A stretch of 5,163 bases of DNA from Psychrobacter sp. GTDB lineage: Bacteria > Pseudomonadota > Gammaproteobacteria > Pseudomonadales > Moraxellaceae. Numbering within the stretch: the stretch's first letter is position 1; every line of letters begins with the position of its first letter. Below, in pieces: positions 1 to 5,163 of the stretch. The stretch lies in assembly GCA_012270355.1 (NCBI GenBank), contig JAAXIL010000108.1:1-5163 (forward strand), written 5' to 3'. The notes below the pieces were generated by a model, which saw only the letters and a list, made by a program, of their open reading frames with translations, made no database searches and was not told where the DNA came from. A program made the translations under genes and the position numbers.

Positions 1-19
1 TTTTAGCACCACTGACTAT

Positions 20-2182
20 ATGGCAAACCGACCCAAACGTTTGCATCCAAAGGTAGATTTGGCACAGCGTAATTTACTTTGGTCACTGGATTACATGAAC
101 AAGGCTGATCGAGGCGATGTCCTTAGAGCGTGCGAGATGGGCGAGATTGCTCATATCAATGATGTCCGCAAATCAGGAGAGCCTTACATCACGCACCCAA
201 TTGCGGTAGCCGAAATTTTGGCTGGCTTTCGGCAAAATCGAGATGTCATCTGTGCAGCAATTTTGCATGACACGGTGGAGGACACCACCATCACTCATAA
301 AGATGTGGAGCAGGCGTTTGGCGAACGGGTGGCGAAACTGGTCGATGGGGTGACCAAACTCAAATCGTCAAGCCACAACAAACTTGAAAACAAAGCAGCG
401 ACTTTGAGCAAAATTATTGACGCAACTCGCTCCGACTTTCATGTCTTAATGATTAAGCTTGCTGACCGCCTGCACAATATGTCAACGATGGATGCGGTAC
501 GTCCCGAAAAACAGCGGGCAACGGCTCAAGAAACACTAAATTTTTATGTGCCATTTGGTAAGTTTTTGGGCTTTCAAGATCTGGCAGAATACATTGAGGT
601 GCTTTGCTATCACCGTCTGAACCCTGAACGTTATCAGATGATACAAGGCAAACTCATACAGCAGGGGCTGGGCAGACGTTTTCGCATGGATGCCATTTCG
701 ATTTATCTGTCAGACATGCTCGATGAGCTAGACATCTCGGGGCATGTGCGAGTGCTGGATAATGATGTGGCAATTTACCGAGATTTTTTTAATGATAAAG
801 GCGACCCTGACCACCTCATTCAACAGTATGCCTTTACCGTCGTATTGCATAGCGTTGAGGACTGCTACCTACTCGCTGAACAGTTGGTCGCAGACTACCA
901 CATTCCGCCAAAATACTTTCACGATAACATTCGCCATCCCTCGTTTGGTGGCAATCAATCGTTAATACTCACCTACCATCAAGATCACGCCACTTTCCGT
1001 ATTACAATTCTCACTAGGCAGATGGAAAAAAATGCTCGAGTGGGGGCAGTGGCTTGGCAAAATGCATCCGAAGACAGCGTGATGGTGCTTAATGCCATGC
1101 TTCGCAATGTTGATGAGTTCGTTAATGAACACGATGAAATTTTTGATAGTGATTTGCTCAATAAAATTTATTCCTTGTTTGCGGACAATAAAATCATTTG
1201 CTATAGCCCACAAGGAGAGCCCTACTACATTCATCAAGGGGCTACCGCTTTGGACTTTGCGTATGCCGTCGGTCCTAAAGTGGGACATGTTGCTACGGGG
1301 GCAACTATCGATGGTAAACCCGCTAAACTCGGTACCATGCTTGAATTTGGTGAAACCGTTGAAATCGAAACCGATCCAACTGCGTCACCTCGCCCCGAAT
1401 GGCTTGGGGTTGCTATCACTCCTAAGGCTCGCAACCTAATTCAAGACTATTTGGCAAAGCTGCCTGAGTCTGAGCAGTACAATTACGGCAAGCAGTCGCT
1501 CAATTGGGTACTGCAAAAATACGACAAGTCGCTTGCCGACGTGACTGAAGCCGACTGGCAAAATGTACTGGCATGGCAAAATTGCTCTTCAAAATCTGAA
1601 TTGTACGCTCGCATCAGTCAGGGCGTGTTGTTGCCACAATTTGTGGTCATGCGTTTGTTTAGCGATGACGAGGCTTTACAGCATCAGCATCATTCGCTCA
1701 CGGGGGAACAGCCGCAAGATTTACTGAAAGACGCTTACGGGATTGAAGTGCATTTTTCTGCCTGTTGTCATCCTATTTATGGTGATGACATTGTCGGACA
1801 CATGACCCGCAATAAAGGATTGATGATTCACCGTAAAGAATGTCAGTTCATTAAAAACGAAAAACAACGTCAGCCCTATGAGTTAATGCAACCTATGTTA
1901 TGGCGGTCAAAAGATGAGCTTGAATCGTTAGAAGATACAGGCACTAAGCCCCCTTATTTTACCTCAAATATTCACATCTCCTCGGTACTTAGCGATCAAC
2001 AGGTGTCGCAAGTGGTACATGACTTAGGTCAAATCGGCATCAAAATTGAAGAGATTGATTTGCGAAATCATGACACCATCATTCGCTTGCAAGTGCGGGG
2101 GGTCGGTCACTTACAACAAGGCATTGACCATATTAAACCGTTATTTGTATCCTCAAGTGTTGGGCGGAAAATGCACCAATAA
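20..2182 (+). CDS. spoT: SpoT-type (p)ppGpp pyrophosphohydrolase, RelA/SpoT long-form family, synthetase domain degenerate
   Basis: Cytoplasmic enzyme predicted to remove the 3'-pyrophosphate of (p)ppGpp and so end the stringent response. At 720 residues it is close to E. coli SpoT (about 700). Domain order is that of long RelA/SpoT proteins. The N-terminal HD hydrolase (about 25-165) keeps R50, H59 (YITHP), H83-D84, E87-D88, D149 and N153, the Mn-binding and catalytic set. The (p)ppGpp synthetase region (about 240-347) is recognisable from fragments such as YAF, CY, NQSL and GAVAW, but its active-site residues are gone. It is followed by a TGS domain (about 391-452), a helical region, a Zn-finger/conserved-Cys domain (C582, C583, H604, C608) and a diverged C-terminal ACT/RRM domain (about 647-715). 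The intact HD site places it with SpoT rather than RelA. A hydrolase-only SpoT fits Moraxellaceae. ATG at 20 is the first start in the window. No clear Shine-Dalgarno precedes it, and the frame stays open to the window edge, so a slightly earlier start cannot be excluded. Confidence 0.94.
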   Translation: MANRPKRLHPKVDLAQRNLLWSLDYMNKADRGDVLRACEMGEIAHINDVRKSGEPYITHPIAVAEILAGFRQNRDVICAAILHDTVEDTTITHKDVEQAFGERVAKLVDGVTKLKSSSHNKLENKAATLSKIIDATRSDFHVLMIKLADRLHNMSTMDAVRPEKQRATAQETLNFYVPFGKFLGFQDLAEYIEVLCYHRLNPERYQMIQGKLIQQGLGRRFRMDAISIYLSDMLDELDISGHVRVLDNDVAIYRDFFNDKGDPDHLIQQYAFTVVLHSVEDCYLLAEQLVADYHIPPKYFHDNIRHPSFGGNQSLILTYHQDHATFRITILTRQMEKNARVGAVAWQNASEDSVMVLNAMLRNVDEFVNEHDEIFDSDLLNKIYSLFADNKIICYSPQGEPYYIHQGATALDFAYAVGPKVGHVATGATIDGKPAKLGTMLEFGETVEIETDPTASPRPEWLGVAITPKARNLIQDYLAKLPESEQYNYGKQSLNWVLQKYDKSLADVTEADWQNVLAWQNCSSKSELYARISQGVLLPQFVVMRLFSDDEALQHQHHSLTGEQPQDLLKDAYGIEVHFSACCHPIYGDDIVGHMTRNKGLMIHRKECQFIKNEKQRQPYELMQPMLWRSKDELESLEDTGTKPPYFTSNIHISSVLSDQQVSQVVHDLGQIGIKIEEIDLRNHDTIIRLQVRGVGHLQQGIDHIKPLFVSSSVGRKMHQ

Positions 2183-2242
2183 CCCTTCATTCAGTTTTTT
2201 TAATTTAGAACTTAATTCACTACATTTTATGGGCGAAAGATT
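2183..2242 (+). other. spoT-ridA intergenic spacer, AT-rich, no supported site
   Basis: This 60-bp gap is only about 28% GC (17 of 60), clearly more AT-rich than the flanking genes, and contains a run of seven T (2195-2201). I find no GC-rich stem before the T run, so an intrinsic terminator is not supported. No -35/-10 pair with good matches and spacing is visible either. The simplest reading is that ridA is transcribed together with spoT, but an internal promoter cannot be ruled out by eye. Confidence 0.4.
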
Positions 2243-2641
2243 ATGCCAAAAACCATCATTCACACCGATAACGCTCCCGCTGCCGTTGGTACATATTCAC
2301 AAGCAGTCAAAGTCAGCCAAGCTTTGGGTAGCACGGTTTATGTGTCAGGACAAATTGGACTTGACCCCTCGACCATGTCGCTTGCCGATGGTTTTGAAGC
2401 TCAAGCACGGCAAGTGATGGACAATCTCGCTGCAATATGTGAGGCGTCAGGTGGCAAGCTTGCTGACGTGGTGAAATTTAATGTCTCACTGACTGACTTA
2501 AACGACTTTGACGCACTTAATAAACTGTTCGTTGAACGCCTTACTGAGCCCTACCCTGCTCGGGCCGCCGTACAAGTTGCCGCCTTGCCCAAAGGGGCGG
2601 TGGTTGAAATCGAAGCAATTTTGCATCTTGAATCCGATTAA
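2243..2641 (+). CDS. ridA: RidA family 2-iminobutanoate/2-iminopropanoate deaminase
   Basis: Small cytoplasmic enzyme of the YjgF/YER057c/UK114 family. Members form trimers and hydrolyse reactive enamines/imines, such as 2-aminoacrylate released by PLP-dependent dehydratases, to 2-ketoacids plus ammonia. This protects PLP enzymes from damage. The 132 residues match the family length (E. coli RidA 128) and align end to end. Visible hallmarks are the NAPAAVGTYSQAV opening with Y18, VSGQIGLDP (34-42), AQARQVMDNL (53-62), the DLNDF segment, the signature PYPARAAVQVAALPKGAVVEIEAI with the substrate-binding arginine R107, and E122. The position of E. coli Cys107, next to the arginine, is alanine here, which also occurs in other active members. 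The arginine marks a genuine RidA-type deaminase rather than an inactive Rid relative. ATG at 2243 fits the family N-terminus; a weak purine-rich GAAAGA lies just upstream. It follows spoT by 60 bp and precedes priA by 24 bp. Confidence 0.95.
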   Translation: MPKTIIHTDNAPAAVGTYSQAVKVSQALGSTVYVSGQIGLDPSTMSLADGFEAQARQVMDNLAAICEASGGKLADVVKFNVSLTDLNDFDALNKLFVERLTEPYPARAAVQVAALPKGAVVEIEAILHLESD

Positions 2642-2665
2642 CCCAACTACCTAAATCATTATCCC

Positions 2666-5101
2666 TTGTCAAAAGTTGCCAAGCTCTCCATTCATATCCC
2701 CCTCTTGCGGGTTGCCCTGCCCGTTCCCCTGTATCGGGAATTCGATTATCTGCCCATCGCTGAAGAGCCTCTTCCTAACATTGGCTCTCGGGTCAAGGTG
2801 TCATTTGGCAGACAAACGCTAATCGGACTGGTTGTGGCTCATGTCGATAGCGAGGACAGTGATGTCAGTCGCGCTAAACTCAAAACCATCCAAGTCTGCA
2901 TTGATGATGAGCCAATTTTAGACGCTAAAATGCTTAAGTTTGCCCGTTGGCTCGCCCGCTACTATCATTACCCATTTGGCGATGTGCTCTCAGTGATGTT
3001 ACCGACGCTAATTCGACAGGGCAAGCCATTGGATTTTTTGGTGACACATTGGCGAATAGCGACTGACGTAACCGACGATGATTTTCATGCCAATGCTTAT
3101 AAACAAAAACAACAATTTGCCATGCTCAAGCTACACGGTGAGCATGGTGCAAGCGAAGAGGTGCTGTTGTTTGAGGGTATGACCCGTCCTTTTTTAAAAA
3201 AGCTGGCAGACAAAGGGTTAATCGAACGCTTTGAACAACTGCCTGAGCCGCCAAAACCCGCCAGTCTTGCCAAAATGCCGCTTGATTTGAATGAGGAACA
3301 GGCACAAGCAGTCGCTCTAATTCGGGGAGCCATTGAAGCTCAAAAATATACGGGATTTCTACTCAATGGCGTGACGGGTAGTGGTAAAACCGAAGTTTAT
3401 TTACAAGCGATGCAGACGGTGCTTGAAACAGACAAACAAGTACTGATTCTTGTCCCTGAGATTGGCTTAACCCCGCAAACCAAAGCCCGCTTTGCTCAAA
3501 GGTTTGCTGCCCGCATCCTACTTTTGCACTCCAATTTGAGCGACACAGATCGCCTGCGAGGTTGGCAAGATTGCCGTATGGGACACGCTCAAATTATCAT
3601 CGGTACTCGCTCGTCAGTGCTTTATCCTTATGCTAATTTGGGCATGATTATCGTGGATGAAGCCCATGATTTGTCCTACAAACAACAAGACAGCCTGCGT
3701 TATCAGGCGGGCGATGTGGCTCTGTATCGAGGGCATGAAATGGGCATTCCCGTGGTGCTTGGCTCAGCAACCCCGTCGCTTGAACACCTAAAGCTCGTTC
3801 AAGATAACAAGCTTACCGAACTTAAATTAACAAAGCGAGCAGGACACGCCCTACCCCCTGTGTTTAAACTGATAGATGCACGTCATGGTGACATGGCGAC
3901 GAGTCACTCACCCGTACCATCGCAACCCAAGACATTTGCTCAAAACGCAGACCATCGACATAATGATCCATCTTCCAAGCAACCTTCGAAACAACCTTCG
4001 CTCAACTTACCGTCCCCAAATTTAGCACCAAACTCACCTTCAAGCCCCAATAGCAAGCCGTTAAATAGTGATAACTATACGGGCTTAACCACACAAGTTA
4101 TAACCGCCATTCATCAAACGCTAGAGGCGGGTGAGCAAGTACTCATTTTTCTGAATCGTCGAGGCTACGCCCCGATTTTGCTATGTGAAGCGTGTGGTTG
4201 GCAAGCCGACTGCCCACGTTGTGATGCTCATTTGACAGTGCATCAAAGCCAACTACAATCTAACCGACCCAAATATATGGCGTGTCATCACTGCGGTTGG
4301 CAAACCAGCGTGCCTTCCGATTGCCCTGAATGTGGTAGTGGCAACTTAAATACCCGAGGCATCGGCACTACCAAACTGTCCGAAAGTTTGCATGCCATCT
4401 TTAGTAATCCGCAAACCAGCGAACACACCTACCCCATCCTCCAAATTGACCGAGACACCACCCGTCGCCGAGACAGTTGGCAAAAACTCTATAAGCAAAT
4501 AAACACGGGTGAACCTGCCATATTGGTGGGCACGCAAATGCTGGCAAAAGGTCATCATTTCCCGAATGTCACCTTGGTATGTATGCTCGGTGCCGACAGA
4601 GGATTTTTGTCGGCAGACTTTCGCTCTGCAGAACATAAGGCCCAGCTTATTCTGCAGGTGGGAGGTCGGGAAGGACGGGGCGCACACGCAGGTCAGGTGC
4701 TGATTCAAACTCTGCAGCCACATAATCCACTGCTCCTAAAACTGGTGCAAGAAGGCTACGAAGCATTTGCTGATGAGCTGATGAATGAGCGTCAAAAGAT
4801 GGGTTTGCCACCTTTTACGCACTCCGCTCTTATCAAATGTGAAGGCAAATCACCCGAACGCATCCATCACGCCCTACAAACTGCTTTAAATTTGTTACCG
4901 CCCAATCAGCTGGCAATTTTAGGTCCTGTCGATGCTCCTATGCATCGGCAAAACAGCCGTTATCATTCGCAAATTTTGCTACTTAGCAAAGACCGCTTCC
5001 ATTTGCATCAAGTTTTAAACAGGTGGTGGCAAAAAGTGGTTGCTATTCCCGAACGCAAATATTTACGGCTGACTTTGGATGTGGATGCGGTGGGGTGGTG
5101 A
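2666..5101 (+). CDS. priA: Primosomal protein N', replication restart DNA helicase PriA
   Basis: 3'-to-5' superfamily 2 DNA helicase that recognises stalled or collapsed forks and D-loops and directs reloading of DnaB. The N-terminal 3'-DNA-binding domain keeps VALPVPL, F26-D27 and G40; a winged-helix-like region follows (about 145-190). Helicase lobe 1 has Walker A GVTGSGKTE (235-243, K241), VPEIGLTPQT (263-272), GTRSS, the DEAH box (331-334) and LGSATPSLE (365-373). Lobe 2 starts at FLNRRG (495-500). The Zn-binding insertion has all eight cysteines: C507, C510, C516, C519, C540, C543, C553, C556. Then come GTQMLAKGHHFP (622-633), SADFRSAE and motif VI QVGGREGRG (664-672). The C-terminal domain ends LDVDAVGW. 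Length is 811 against 732 in E. coli, mostly from a low-complexity insert (about 407-470). The start is inferred as TTG at 2666: no ATG or GTG lies between the ridA stop and the conserved N-terminus, and the first in-frame ATG is about codon 89. No Shine-Dalgarno is visible, so coupling to ridA is plausible. Function is near certain; the exact start is less so. Confidence 0.96.
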   Translation: MSKVAKLSIHIPLLRVALPVPLYREFDYLPIAEEPLPNIGSRVKVSFGRQTLIGLVVAHVDSEDSDVSRAKLKTIQVCIDDEPILDAKMLKFARWLARYYHYPFGDVLSVMLPTLIRQGKPLDFLVTHWRIATDVTDDDFHANAYKQKQQFAMLKLHGEHGASEEVLLFEGMTRPFLKKLADKGLIERFEQLPEPPKPASLAKMPLDLNEEQAQAVALIRGAIEAQKYTGFLLNGVTGSGKTEVYLQAMQTVLETDKQVLILVPEIGLTPQTKARFAQRFAARILLLHSNLSDTDRLRGWQDCRMGHAQIIIGTRSSVLYPYANLGMIIVDEAHDLSYKQQDSLRYQAGDVALYRGHEMGIPVVLGSATPSLEHLKLVQDNKLTELKLTKRAGHALPPVFKLIDARHGDMATSHSPVPSQPKTFAQNADHRHNDPSSKQPSKQPSLNLPSPNLAPNSPSSPNSKPLNSDNYTGLTTQVITAIHQTLEAGEQVLIFLNRRGYAPILLCEACGWQADCPRCDAHLTVHQSQLQSNRPKYMACHHCGWQTSVPSDCPECGSGNLNTRGIGTTKLSESLHAIFSNPQTSEHTYPILQIDRDTTRRRDSWQKLYKQINTGEPAILVGTQMLAKGHHFPNVTLVCMLGADRGFLSADFRSAEHKAQLILQVGGREGRGAHAGQVLIQTLQPHNPLLLKLVQEGYEAFADELMNERQKMGLPPFTHSALIKCEGKSPERIHHALQTALNLLPPNQLAILGPVDAPMHRQNSRYHSQILLLSKDRFHLHQVLNRWWQKVVAIPERKYLRLTLDVDAVGW
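3977..4000 (+). repeat. 12-bp direct tandem repeat, two copies, inside priA
   Basis: AAGCAACCTTCG (3977-3988) is followed directly by AAACAACCTTCG (3989-4000), which match at 11 of 12 positions. The unit is a multiple of three, so it keeps the priA frame and encodes a repeated K-Q-P-S motif. It sits within the Ser/Pro/Asn-rich insertion between the two helicase lobes. This is what slipped-strand duplication in a loosely constrained linker would leave behind. Confidence 0.7.
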
Positions 5102-5163
5102 ATCCTGATAAACAAACCATACATCATTCTAGAGCCTCTATATCCATTTCAGTCCAAACCCAA
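5102..5163. other. Region downstream of priA, no gene or terminator recognised
   Basis: These last 62 bases lie after the priA stop codon. They carry no coding frame I can support. The only symmetry is TAGAG-C-CTCTA (about 5130-5140), whose one-base loop is too small for a hairpin, and no T-run follows it. Whether transcription ends here or continues into a following gene cannot be judged, because the window stops. Confidence 0.4.

Noticed and set aside
1..19. TAG at 4-6 as the stop codon of an upstream gene such as rpoZ
   Set aside because: Gene order in other gammaproteobacteria makes it plausible, but two visible codons are not enough to identify a gene.
962..1288. Open frame of 108 codons on the - strand within spoT, and several + strand frames overlapping spoT
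   Set aside because: All sit inside the clearly coding spoT frame, have no recognisable domains and no credible start signals.
1055..1582. TGGCAAAAT occurring three times (1055, 1556, 1574) in spoT
   Set aside because: Each encodes W-Q-N in frame, and similar GGCAAA words recur across all the genes. This looks like codon preference, not a functional repeat.
2090..2099. AAGTGCGGG, one base off the Pasteurellaceae uptake signal AAGTGCGGT
   Set aside because: A single imperfect copy within spoT coding sequence, in a genome that does not look like Pasteurellaceae; expected by chance.
2183..2242. Possible ridA promoter (TACATT or TTTTAT as a -10) or T-run terminator
   Set aside because: The -10 candidates match only 4 of 6 bases, no good -35 lies at 16-18 bp, and the leader would be only a few bases long. 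The T-run lacks a preceding GC-rich stem.
2046..2417. Open + strand frame bridging the end of spoT and ridA
   Set aside because: It overlaps both real genes out of frame, and its product has no family features.
4346..4723. Open frame of 125 codons on the - strand opposite priA
   Set aside because: It lies wholly inside the conserved helicase lobe 2 of priA, resembles no family I know and is explained as a shadow of priA codon use.
5130..5140. Inverted repeat TAGAG-C-CTCTA after priA
   Set aside because: A one-base loop cannot form a hairpin and no T-tract follows, so it is not a terminator. It is short enough to be chance.

Overview
This is a compact chromosomal housekeeping segment with three complete genes, all on the + strand and separated by short gaps: a SpoT-type (p)ppGpp hydrolase (20-2182), a RidA enamine/imine deaminase (2243-2641) and the replication-restart helicase PriA (2666-5101). 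I see no mobile elements, CRISPR arrays, RNA genes or foreign-looking islands. Base composition looks like mid-40s percent GC, judged by eye.

The likely source is a gammaproteobacterium of the Moraxellaceae (Moraxella/Faucicola/Psychrobacter-like). The main reason is the SpoT protein. Its hydrolase site is intact, but its synthetase domain has lost every hallmark catalytic residue I can align. This matches the monofunctional-hydrolase SpoT known from Moraxellaceae such as Acinetobacter. The genus cannot be settled from this sequence alone.

Layout: positions 1-19 are the end of whatever lies upstream. In many gammaproteobacteria that is rpoZ, but this cannot be verified here. spoT fills the first 2.2 kb. 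A 60-bp AT-rich gap (2183-2242) precedes ridA. Only 24 bp separate ridA from priA, and the two lie in the same reading frame with only the ridA stop codon in the way. priA begins with a TTG codon that has no visible ribosome binding site. The last 62 bp (5102-5163) hold no recognisable gene or terminator.

The genes look like a co-directional cluster and probable operon. Their roles are alarmone removal, clearance of reactive metabolic intermediates and restart of stalled replication forks. These are not steps of one pathway, so the link is probably shared expression rather than a dedicated system. The points most worth a second look are the dead synthetase domain of SpoT, a Ser/Pro/Asn-rich insertion of about 60 residues between the helicase lobes of PriA, unusual residues in PriA helicase motifs V and VI, and the priA start. 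I found no convincing previously undescribed system.
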